Shown here piece after piece: positions 23,180 through 34,020 of a DNA stretch of 64,000 bases (its first letter is position 1; each line of letters opens with the position of its first letter). The DNA comes from Lepturacanthus savala (Eukaryota; Chordata; Actinopteri; Scombriformes; Trichiuridae). The stretch is from contig CM060469.1 in the NCBI GenBank assembly GCA_030544235.1, positions 18,639,517 to 18,703,516 of the forward strand, read 5' to 3'. A model generated the notes under the pieces. That model was not told where the DNA came from, made no database searches, and saw only the letters and a list, made by a program, of their open reading frames with translations. The position numbers and the translations under genes were made by a program.

Positions 23180-23575
23180 GAGAGTAGCACTGACCTTGGT
23201 GGTCGGTCCGTAATGATGCAGAGATGTTTCAGCAGCGGTTCGAGCTGCGGCTGCACACAATGGTAAACAAAAGCCAGGGGGGTTCTCCCTTCTCTCCGGG
23301 GGGACACATTTGCGTCTCCGACCCGCTCGATTTCCGGTTCAATTCGGTGAAGAGGAGCCCACCCGGGATAAGGACATGTTCAGGAAACCTCCGGCCCCCA
23401 CTCTTCGTCCTCTCGGTACCCCGAAAAGGGGAGAGGAGGAAAGAAGGTCCCCTCGTCCCTTTCCCAGAGAACCCTCCGCTCTACGCCATTTTCGCTCCGC
23501 TTACTACTAGCCAATGGAAGAGTCCGACAATTGACCGGAAGACCTGTCAATCAAATGGAAGCCCTCCCCGGAAGT
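23180..23575 (-). promoter_or_regulatory. CpG-rich block, candidate promoter and first exon
   Basis: About 400 bp with high GC and many CpGs in an otherwise AT-rich neighbourhood. It contains a CCAAT on the plus strand (~23512), GCCATTTTCGC, an ETS-like CCGGAAGT near 23567 and, on the minus strand, a donor-like CCAAGGTCAGTG near 23200. This pattern suits a housekeeping-type promoter whose first exon is transcribed leftward. No recognisable protein starts here, so the gene is unidentified. Confidence 0.35.
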
Positions 23576-23651
23576 ACTTAAAAAAACTTTATTTAGAACA
23601 ATAAGAGATAATAGATGTATAGAGTACTATTAGTGGTGAGAGTAACATAGA

Positions 23652-23867
<216 letters not shown>

Positions 23868-25332
23868 ATAGGCATCCCTTCATATAATTAGAAGTTGTAA
23901 AGTAAAGGTCATTTGACTGGAGAGAAAAAAAAAAATTTTATAATTTATATAATTATTTTATTCCAAAATTCCAAAAAAGATTCCAAAAAATGGAATCTAG
24001 CACAAAAAGACAGAGACTAAGAGACTAAGCTGAAAGGATCGTACTCTTTAAGCCCTACTCTAAATAACATTTCTATGTGCTACAGTTGAACACCAGATGG
24101 AGATACAGAGCTGTAGTCTAACAGCATCACATGCAGCTGTTAAAAACCTGTTTCCAAAACACAAACAAATCCGAAGTTGTGAGCAGATCTTTGTTCTCAT
24201 ACTTTTGGTCACATTTCTTGAGATAAAGCAATGCAAAGTAACTATTTGACCAAGACAGTGTAATGAATTCAGAGGAAACTGGCAGGATTTAATCTGGTAC
24301 CAACAATAAATGAATAAACAATTTGTAATATCAAGGCGCAAAAATACACAACTGTGAGTCAAAATTTTGCATGGAACAATTCTAGCTTACACAAGGAATA
24401 GTATAGTAACCCTAAAGTAAAAGTATTTATTTTGCAGATAGTGATATGTTATACATATTCTTTTTTTAATTCATTTAATACATTCCTGTGTAAATAACAT
24501 TTTAAAGTTGTAGTTTATTAAGGTGAAACTCATTTGAATTTCTCCATATGCTGTTACATACCAAGTAGTTCAAGCCATATGAATTTATTTTAAAAAGCCC
24601 CAGAAAGGGACACGAGTTTCATGGTGGAAAGAAAACCTTCGACACCTATGATTGCACTGAAGGCAGCATTGGAACAGTGAAACTGTCAGCTCATACATCT
24701 GGTCACATGATACAGTGACTCTGTTGTTGTTCTCTTGATTCTTTAATGTTGTTTTTTACTCTTTGTTGTTTCTTTTCTTTTCTGTTGTTTTTTGCTTTTC
24801 TGGAAATTTGTAGCCATAAAAGTTGAAAAAGTTTAGAAGAGGGTATTACAAGCAGTTTGCTTCTGCCTATGCCTTTTCAGTCACTGTTCAGCACTTCACT
24901 AATAGTGTATACATGGCAAGTTCACAACAGTGTTATCTGATCTTTCCACTCTGGAACCCCTTGTCAGAAAATATTGGGGTGGGTTAACATCAAGCTGGAG
25001 ACGTTTTTACATGAGGTGGAATCGGCATGAAAGTTTGGGTGGATTTACACAGCTCGACATCATGTGGACAATGTTTCATGGTCTGTGCATGTATGGGGGT
25101 TGAAATAATTTTGTTCTTATATTAATCACAAACTAATTATCTACCCACTTTCATAGTTTCTTTTTGGTTTTACTTAAAGTTTACCCAGATTATAAATTTT
25201 CTTCTTGATCCAGGCCCCTGCATTACAATGTCATTTATTTAATAACACAGTATCAGATAATCTTACAAGGTCTTATTTTTTATTACAAAATAAAATGCAT
25301 GAATGGATGGAAGGAGGTTGGTTCTGTGTCGA
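23868..25332. other. No gene recognised
   Basis: AT-rich sequence between the microsatellite and the actin-derived fragment. No splice-bounded coding exon or RNA gene could be supported. Confidence 0.5.
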
Positions 25333-25790
25333 GAAGCATTTCCTGTGGACAATGGAAGTGCTGGCCTCATCGTATTCCTGCTTGCTGATCCACATCTACT
25401 GGAAGGTGGACAGGGATGCCAGGATGCATCCACCAATCCAGAGACAGAAGTCTCTGGGCAACGGGAACGCTGGTTACCAATGGTGATGACCGTCAGGCAG
25501 CTCATAGATCTTTCCAGGGAGGAGGAGGCAGCGGTGGCCATCTCGTTTTTGAAGTCAAGGGCCACATAGAAGATCTTTTGCTTGACAGTCTCACAGTCTC
25601 ACGCTCAGCTGAGGAGCAGAAAGTATTTATTTGTATAGTTAACAACACTTGTGCACCTCTTGTTATCTTATTTAATCACTTACAATAATAACATAGTCTC
25701 ACCGGTTGTGACAAAACAGTAGCCACACTCCATCAAGGTCTTCATCGGGTAGCCAGTCAGGTCATGCGGGAGGGAGCCAGTCCAATGTTG
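25333..25790 (-). pseudogene. Actin pseudogene fragment, intron-containing, muscle type
   Basis: On the minus strand an exon piece (25703 to about 25790) encodes the actin run ending ..GYCFVTT, homologous to RGYSFVTT, and stops after ACCG. A 94-bp intron follows (25609-25702, GTGAGA...CTCCTCAG), then CTGAGCGTGAG. This phase-1 intron at actin codon 204 is characteristic of vertebrate alpha (muscle) actins. The next exon keeps VALDFKNEMATAASSS, jumps by internal deletion from about codon 258 to about 356, and ends SKQEYDE..SIVHRKCF. Several indels, a TAG inside the WIGG..FQ run and loss of the normal stop show that it is dead. Because an intron is retained, this is a remnant of a genomic actin copy, not a processed one. 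Confidence 0.85.
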
Positions 25791-25793
25791 GTC

Positions 25794-25940
25794 GGCGGAG
25801 GATGTGGATAGGAGCCTCTTGTGACCCAAAAGAGGGAACCAAGTCCACTGCCAAACTGACAACAAGGACCGCCCCCAGACCCGTAGGAGGGAGCTGGTCC
25901 AAAGTCAGTATGAGGTTGTGGACGGGGGCCTCTAGTGCTG
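25794..25940. repeat. Isolated divergent minisatellite unit between the two actin pieces
   Basis: One copy of the 140-bp unit (AGGAGGGAGC, GGGGGCCTCTA and CTGCCAAACTGACAAC blocks recognisable). It lacks about 30 bp around the GTTGCTGCACTGAG segment. It joins directly to actin exon sequence. Confidence 0.75.
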
Positions 25941-26110
25941 CAGAAAGTATTTGTATTGTTAACAGTACTTGTGCACCTCTTGTTATCTTATTTAATCACT
26001 TACAATAATAACATCGTCTCACCAGTTGTGACAAAACAGTAGCCACACTCCATCGAGGTCTTCATCAGGTATGCAGTCAGGTCATGCGGGAGGGAGCCAG
26101 TCCAATGTTG
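25941..26110 (-). pseudogene. Second copy of the actin exon-intron junction
   Basis: 25617-25793 recurs here shifted by 324 bp: the intron 3' half, the donor at 26021-26022 and the exon piece ending FVTT. The duplicated block runs into minisatellite sequence on both sides, so the unit that duplicated was actin exon plus minisatellite. The downstream actin exon is not included. Confidence 0.8.
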
Positions 26111-29100
26111 GTCGGCGGGGGTTGTGGATAGGGGCCTCTAGTGGGATTTGCCGCGGTGGGACGTCCCCAGACCCAAAAGAGGGAACCAGTCCACTGCCAA
26201 ACTGACAACTAGGATCGCCCCCAGAGCCGTAGGAGGGAGCCGGTCCAAAGTCAGTATGAGGCTGTGGACGGGGGCCTCTAATGGGAGTTGCTGCACTGAG
26301 ATGACTCCAGACCCAAAGGAGGGAACCAGTCCATGGCCAAACTGACAACTAGGATCGCCCCCAGACCCGTAGGAGGGAGCCGGTTCAAAGTCAGTATGAG
26401 GCTGTGGACGGGGGCCTCTAATGGGAGTTGCTGCAATGAGATGACTCCAGACCCAAAGGAGGGAACCAGTCCATGGCCAAACTGACAACTAGGATCGCCC
26501 CCAGACCCGTAGGAGGGAGCCTGTCCAAAGTCAGTATGAGGCTGTGGACGGGGGCCTCTAATGGGAGTTGCTGTGCTAGATGACTCCAGACCCAAAGGAG
26601 GGAACCAGTCCACTGCCAAACTGACAACTAGGATCGCCCCCAGACCCGTAGGAGGGAGCCGGTCCAAAGTCAGTATGAGGCTGTGGACGGGGGCCTCTAA
26701 TGGGAGTTGCTGCACTGAGATGACTCCAGACCCAAAGGAGCGAACCAGTCCACTGCCAAATTGACAACTAGATTCGCCCCCAGACCCGTAGTAGGGAGCC
26801 GGTCCAAAGTCAGTATGAGGCTGTGGACGGGGGCCTCTAATGGGAGTTGCTGCACTGAGATGACTCCAGACCCAAAGGAGGGAACCAGTCCACTCCCAAA
26901 CTGACAACTAGGATCGCCCCCAGACCCGTAGGAGGGAGCCGGTCCAAAGTCAGTATGAGGCTGTGGACGGGGGCCTCTAATGGGAGTTGCTGCACTGAGA
27001 TGACTCCAGACCCAAAGGAGGGAACCAGTCAATGGCCAAACTGACAACTAGGATCGCCCCCAGACCCGTAGGAGGGAGCCGGTCCAAAGTCAATAGGAGG
27101 CTGTGGACGGGGGCCTCTAATGGGAGTTGCTGCACTGAGATGACTCCAGACCCAAAGGAGGGAACCAGTCAATGGCCAAACTGACAACTAGGATCGCCCC
27201 CAGACCCGTAGGAGGGAGCCGGTCCAAAGTCAGTATGAGGCTGTGGACGGGGGCCTCTAATGGGAGTTGCTGCACTGAGATGACTCCAGACCCAAAGGAG
27301 GGAACCAGTCCACTGCCAAACTGACAACTAGGATCGCCCCCAGACCCGTAGGAGGGAGCCGGTCCAAAGTCAGTATGAGGCTGTGGACGGGGGCCTCTAA
27401 TGGGAGTTGCTGCACTGAGATGACTCCAGACCCAAAGGAGGGAACCAGTCAATGGCCAAACTGACAACTAGGATCGCCCCCAGACCCGTAGGAGGGAGCC
27501 GGTCCAAAGTCAATAGGAGGCTGTGGATTGGAGGCTCTAATGGGAGTTGCTGCACTGAGATGACTCCAGACCCAAAGGAGGGAACCAGTCGACTGTCAAA
27601 CTGACAACTAAGATCGCCCCCAGACCCGTAGGAGGGAGCCAGTCCAAAGTCAGTATGAGGCTGTGGACGGGGGCCTCTAATGGGAGTTGCTGCACTGAGA
27701 TGACTCCAGACCCAAAGGAGGGAACCAGTCCACTGCCAAACTGACAACTAGGATCGCCCCCAGACCCGTAGGAGGGAGCCGGTCCAAAGTCAGTATGAGG
27801 CTGTGGACGGGGGCCTCTAATGGGAGTTGCTGTGCTAGATGACTCCAGACCCAAAGGAGCGAACCAGTCCACTGCCAAACTGACAACTAGGATCGCCCCC
27901 AGACCCGTAGGAGGGAGCCGGTCCAAAGTCAGTATGAGGCTGTGGATTGGAGCCTCTAATGGGAGTTGCTGCACTGAGATGACTCCAGACCCAAAGGAGG
28001 GAACCAGTCCACTGCCAAACTGACAACTTGGATCGCCCCCAGACCCGTAGGAGGGAGCCGGTCCAAAGTCAGTATGAGGCTGTGGACGGGGGCCTCTAAT
28101 GGGAGTTGCTGCGCTGAGATGATTCCAGACCCAAAGGAGCGAACCAGTCCACTGCCAAACTGACAACTAGGATCGCCCCCAGACCCGTAGGAGGGAGCCG
28201 GTCCAAAGTCAGTATGAGGCTCTGGATTGGAGGCTCTAATGGGAGTTGCTGCACTGAGATGACTCCAGACCCAAAGGAGGGAACCAGTCGACTGTCAAAC
28301 TGACAACTAAGATCGCCCCCAGACCCGTAGGAGGGAGCCAGTCCAAAGTCAGTATGAGGCTGTGGACGGGGGCCTCTAATGGGAGTTGCTGCACTGAGAT
28401 GACTCCAGACCCAAAGGAGGGAACCAGTCCACTGCCAAACTGACAACTAGGATCGCCCCCAGACCCGTAGGAGGGAGCCGGTCCAAAGTCAGTATGAGGC
28501 TGTGGACGGGGGCCTCTAATGGGAGTTGCTGTGCTAGATGACTCCAGACCCAAAGGAGCGAACCAGTCCACTGCCAAACTGACAACTAGGATCGCCCCCA
28601 AACCCGTAGGAGGGAGCCGGTCCAAAGTCAGTATGAGGCTGTGGATTGGAGCCTCTAATGGGAGTTGCTGCACTGAGATGACTCCAGACCCAAAGGAGGG
28701 AACCAGTCCACTGCCAAACTGACAACTAGGATCGCCCCCAGACCCGTAGGAGGGAGCCGGTCCAAAGTCAGTATGAGGCTGTGGACGGGGGCCTCTAATG
28801 GGAGTTGCTGCGCTGAGATGACTCCAGACCCAAAGGAGCGAACCAGTCCACTGCCAAACTGACAACTAGGATCGCCCCCAGACCCGTAGGAGGGAGCCGG
28901 TCCAAAGTCAGTATGAGGCTGTGGATTGGAGGCTCTAATGGGAGTTGCTGCACTGAGATGACTCCAGACCCAAAGGAGCGAACCAGTCCACTGCCAAACT
29001 GACAACTAGGATCGCCCCCAGACCCGTAGGAGGGAGCCGGTCCAAAGTCAGTATGAGGCTGTGGACGGGGGCCTCTAATGGGAGTTGCTGCGCTGAGATG

Positions 29101-32100
29101 ACTCCAGACCCAAAGGAGCGAACCAGTCCACTGCCAAACTGACAACTAGGATCGCCCCCAGACCCGTAGGAGGGAGCCGGTCCAAAGTCAGTATGAGGCT
29201 GTGGATTGGAGGCTCTAATGGGAGTTGCTGCACTGAGATGACTCCAGACCCAAAGGAGGGAACCAGTCCACTGTCAAACTGACAACTAAGATCGCCCCCA
29301 GACCCGTAGGAGGGAGCCGGTCCAAAGTAAGTATGAGGCTGTGGACGGGGGCCTCTAATGGGAGTTGCTGCACTGAGATGACTCCAGACCCAAAGGAGGG
29401 AACCAGTCCACTGCCAAACTGACAACTAGGATCGCCCCCAGACCCGTAGGAGGGAGCCGGTCCAAAGTAAGTATGAGGCTGTGGATTGGAGGCTCTAATG
29501 GGAGTTGCTGCACTGAGATGACTCCAGACCCAAAGGAGGGAACCAGTCCACTGTCAAACTGACAACTAAGATCGCCCCCAGACCCGTAGGAGGGAGCCGG
29601 TCCAAAGTAAGTATGAGGCTGTGGACGGGGGCCTCTAATGGGAGTTGCTGCACTGAGATGACTCCAGACCCAAAGGAGGGAACCAGTCCACTGCCAAACT
29701 GACAACTAGGATCGCCCCCAGACCCGTAGGAGGGAGCCGGTCCAAAGTCAGTATGAGGCTGTGGATTGGAGGCTCTAATGGGAGTTGCTGCACTGAGATG
29801 ACTCCAGACCCAAAGGAGGGAACCAGTCCACTGTCAAACTGACAACTAAGATCGCCCCCAGACCCGTAGGAGGGAGCCGGTCCAAAGTAAGTATGAGGCT
29901 GTGGACGGGGGCCTCTAATGGGAGTTGCTGCACTGAGATGACTCCAGACCCAAAGGAGGGAACCAGTCCACTGCCAAACTGACAACTAGGATCGCCCCCA
30001 GACCCGTAGGAGGGAGCCGGTCCAAAGTAAGTATGAGGCTGTGGATTGGAGGCTCTAATGGGAGTTGCTGCACTGAGATGACTCCAGACCCAAAGGAGGG
30101 AACCAGTCCACTGTCAAACTGACAACTAAGATCGCCCCCAGACCCGTAGGAGGGAGCCGGTCCAAAGTAAGTATGAGGCTGTGGACGGGGGCCTCTAATG
30201 GGAGTTGCTGCACTGAGATGACTCCAGACCCAAAGGAGGGAACCAGTCCACTGCCAAACTGACAACTAGGATCGCCCCCAGACCCGTAGGAGGGAGCCGG
30301 TCCAAAGTCAGTATGAGGCTGTGGACGGGGGCCTCTAATGGGAGTTGCTGCGCTGAGATGACTCCAGACCCAAAGGAGCGAACCAGTCCACTGCCAAACT
30401 GACAACTAGGATCGCCCCCAGACCCGTAGGAGGGAGCCGGTCCAAAGTCAGTATGAGGCTGTGGATTGGAGGCTCTAATGGGAGTTGCTGCACTGAGATG
30501 ACTCCAGACCCAAAGGAGGGAACCAGTCCACTGTCAAACTGACAACTAAGATCGCCCCCAGACCCGTAGGAGGGAGCCGGTCCAAAGTAAGTATGAGGCT
30601 GTGGACGGGGGCCTCTAATGGGAGTTGCTGCACTGAGATGACTCCAGACCCAAAGGAGGGAACCAGTCCACTGCCAAACTGACAACTAGGATCGCCCCCA
30701 GACCCGTAGGAGGGAGCCGGTCCAAAGTCAGTATGAGGCTGTGGACGGGGGCCTCTAATGGGAGTTGCTGCGCTGAGATGACTCCAGACCCAAAGGAGCG
30801 AACCAGTCCACTGCCAAACTGACAACTAGGATCGCCCCCAGACCCGTAGGAGGGAGCCGGTCCAAAGTCAGTATGAGGCTGTGGATTGGAGGCTCTAATG
30901 GGAGTTGCTGCACTGAGATGACTCCAGACCCAAAGGAGGGAACCAGTCCACTGTCAAACTGACAACTAAGATCGCCCCCAGACCCGTAGGAGGGAGCCGG
31001 TCCAAAGTAAGTATGAGGCTGTGGACAGGGGCCTCTAATGGGAGTTGCTGCACTGAGATGACTCCAGACCCAAAGGAGCGAACCAGTCCACTGCCAAACT
31101 GACAACTAGGATCGCCCCCAGACCCGTAGGAGGGAGCCGGCCCAAAGTCAGTATGAGGCTGCGGACGGGGGCCTCTAATGGGAGTTGCTGCGCTGAGATG
31201 ACTCCAGACCCAAAGTAGCGAACCAGTCCACTGCCAAACTGACAACTAGGATCGCCCCCAGACCCGTAGGAGAGAGCCGGTCCAAAGTCAGTATGAGGCT
31301 GTGGATTGGAGGCTCTAATGGGATTTGCTGCACTGAGATGACTCCAGACCCAAAGGAGGGAACCAGTCCACTGTCAAACTGACAACTAGGATCACCCCCA
31401 GACCCGTAGGAGGGAGCCGGTCCAAAGTCAGTATGAGACTGTGGACGGGGGCCTCTAATGGGAGTTGCTGCACTGAGATGACTCCAGACCCAAAGGAGGG
31501 AACCAGTCCACTGCCAAACTGACAAGTAGGATCGCCCCCAGACCCGTAGGAGGGAGCCGGTCCAAAGTCAGTATGAGGCTGTGGACGGGGGCCTCTAATG
31601 GGAGTTGCTGCACTGAGATGACTCCAGACCCAAAGGAGGGAACCAGTCCACTGCCAAACTGACAAGTAGGATCGCCTCCAGACCCGTAGGAGGGAGCCGG
31701 TCCAAAGTCAGTATGAGGCTGTGGACGGGGGCCTCTAATGGGAGTTGCTGCACTGAGATGACTCCAGACCCAAAGGAGGGAACCAGTCCACTGCCAAACT
31801 GACAAGTAGGATCGCCCCCAGACCCGTAGGAGGGAGCCGGTCCAAAGTCAGTATGAGGCTGTGGACGGGGGCCTCTAATGGGAGTTGCTGCACTGAGATG
31901 ACTCCAGACCCAAAGGAGGGAACCAGTCCATGGCCAAACTGACAACTAGGATCGCCCCCAGACCCATAGGAGGGAGCCGGTCCAAAGTCAGTATGAGGCT
32001 GTGGATTGGAGCCTCTAATGGGAGTTGCTGCACTGAGATGACTCCAGACCCAAAGGAGGGAACCAGTCCACTGCCAAACTGACAACTAGGATTGCCCCCA

Positions 32101-32640
32101 GACCCGTAGGAGGGAGCCGGTCCAAAGTCAGTATGAGGCTGTGGATTGGAGCCTCTAATGGGAGTTGCTGCACTGAGATGACTCCAGACCCAAAGGAGGG
32201 AACCAGTCCACTGCCAAACTGACAACTAGGATCGCCCCCAGACCCGTAGGAGGGAGCCGGTCCAAAGTCAGTATGAGGCTGTGGACGGGGGCCTCTAATG
32301 GGAGTTGCTGCGCTGAGATGACTCCAGACCCAAAGGAGCGAACCAGTCCACTGCCAAACTGACAACTAGGATCGCCCCCAGACCTGTAGGAGGGAGCCGG
32401 TCCAACGTCAGTATGAGGCTGTGGATTGGAGGCTCTAATGGGAGTTGCTGCACTGAGATGACTCCAGACCCAAAGGAGGGAACCAGTCCACTGTCAAACT
32501 GACAACTAGGATCGCCCCCAGACCCATAGGAGGGAGCCAGTCTAAAGTCAGTTGGCGGAATATGTGGATTGGAGCCTCTAATGGGAGTTGCTGCACTGAG
32601 ATGACTCCAGACCCAAAGGAGGGAACTCGTTTGCTGCCAA
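26111..32640. repeat. 140-bp minisatellite array, about 47 units, with higher-order structure
   Basis: The unit has two related halves, one starting CCAGACCCAAAGGAGGGAAC and one CCAGACCCGTAGGAGGGAGC, so it is itself a dimer. Variants recur at fixed spacing. A GTCGACTGTC variant occurs twice, 699 bp apart (27589 and 28288). A GACAACTAAG variant occurs at 29281, 29561, 29841, 30121, 30541 and 30961, that is at 280, 280, 280, 420 and 420 bp. Some units lack one base (GTGCTAGATG), giving 139 bp. The minus strand is open for 116 codons at a time because the period is not a multiple of three and stops are few; I do not treat these as genes. Confidence 0.97.
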
Positions 32641-32699
32641 ATTTACAATCAGCATCATCGTAAATCTCACATCTTCCACAGTAAAAGAACCATGATCCC

Positions 32700-34020
32700 T
32701 GTCAGTGAATGCTTGTGTGTGTGTCTATGTGTGTGTTTTCGATCAAACACACAGTATGTCAAAACCAGAAAGTCACAGGTAAGAATAGAAGAAAAGAAAA
32801 AGAGAAAACAATGCTTACAAGACTACACAAAGGCCTACATCATTTGTGAGGTTAAACATAATGGACGTTAAACATAATGGATTTTCCTTTCCAATGATTT
32901 CCAATGATTAACATGGTCCTACTTTTTGTTCAAAACCAGAGAATATTTTGTTTTTTTTACCCCACATCACAAATAAAACGTTAAATAAAACATTCGTTGA
33001 CGTTTTAAATACAAAATAAACTCAATTTAATCACATAAGATCAAGTAGGAAAGGATGGAAATCAAACCAAAAAGAAAGAAATGAACTGAAAACCTAAACT
33101 TACCAAGACACCATGAACTTCAAAGATAGGACTCAACCACGGAAATCTCAATTCTACCGGTTACCGTCAGTGGGCAGTCGGTTGGATGTCCGGATACGAA
33201 ACGGGTTCGGTGAAAAAATCGAAATCGTCCGGTAAAACTTGTGAATCCTGTTTCCTGATCATTAAAGTTGTGTCCGGTACCAATCGGAGAATGTTGCGTC
33301 CACAGGCCGAGCTGATGTAACGCATGATGTAACCCAGGCAACAGAAACCTGTGGTTCTAACTTCACTTTATCGAGTCAAATCAAATTCGATTAATAGGCA
33401 TAAATGTTAAAATAAAACTATTACCAAAGCATTGTAAATCGATTAAAACAAATTTACGTTAAATAAACCAAGACTAAGTAAAATAAACTAAAAGTAAAAA
33501 AAGGAGTAAAAACGCTACGCTACTAAGTAGCGTAGCATTTTTTAAACTTAGCTAGCTTTGTGTTAGTGTGTGTGCTATATAGTTGTGTTCTTGGGTGTGT
33601 GTGTTTTCGATCAAATATTTTGCCAAAGCAGAAAGTCACATAGGCTAGATAACAGACAAAAATAAATCTAGTTTAGCTGACGGATTATATACGCAATTAA
33701 AATGAAAATTCCAACTTAGAGTTAAAGTATGAAAGGATGAAAATGGAATCACAGAGAATAAACTGAAAACTCACACCTATTCGGACACCATGAATTTGAA
33801 AAACAGGACGCAATCATGCAAATTTCACATGTTCCTGTATGACAGCAGGCTGGTCTCTGCCGGGGCACAGTCCAGATGTCCAGATATCCAGATGTCCGTC
33901 TTCGGTGAAGAGAACCCGTAGGAGTCCTGGTCCTGTAGGAGTCCTGGTCCCTCATCTCTGAAGCTGTTGAATTTTGAATGTTGCGGGTTAAATAGCCTTG
34001 AAGGACAGGTGACGTCACAA
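32700..34020. repeat. Diverged tandem duplication, exon-like on the minus strand
   Basis: 32715-33340 and 33570-34018 are related. Both have a GTGTGTGTTTTCGATCAAA start, a following CAGAAAGTCACA motif, and near the other end GACACCATGAA followed by a GATGTCC motif. The offset is about 660-860 bp because of indels. On the minus strand both copies show ATGGTGTC followed by a donor-like site (GTAAGT at ~33102; GTGTGAGT at ~33770), as if they were duplicated first exons. No protein is recognised. Confidence 0.6.

Noticed and set aside
25333..25790. Functional actin gene
   Set aside because: Frameshifts, a large internal deletion, an in-frame stop and loss of the 5' exons.
26138..32365. Many similar 116- and 209-codon minus-strand frames as a tandem gene family
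   Set aside because: They overlap each other at unit spacing, begin and end at the same point of the repeat, and exist only because the unit has few stops. No splice or start context supports them.
26111..32640. Regularly spaced repeats resembling a CRISPR array
   Set aside because: The repeats are contiguous 140-bp minisatellite units without unique spacers, in a vertebrate genome with intron-containing genes.
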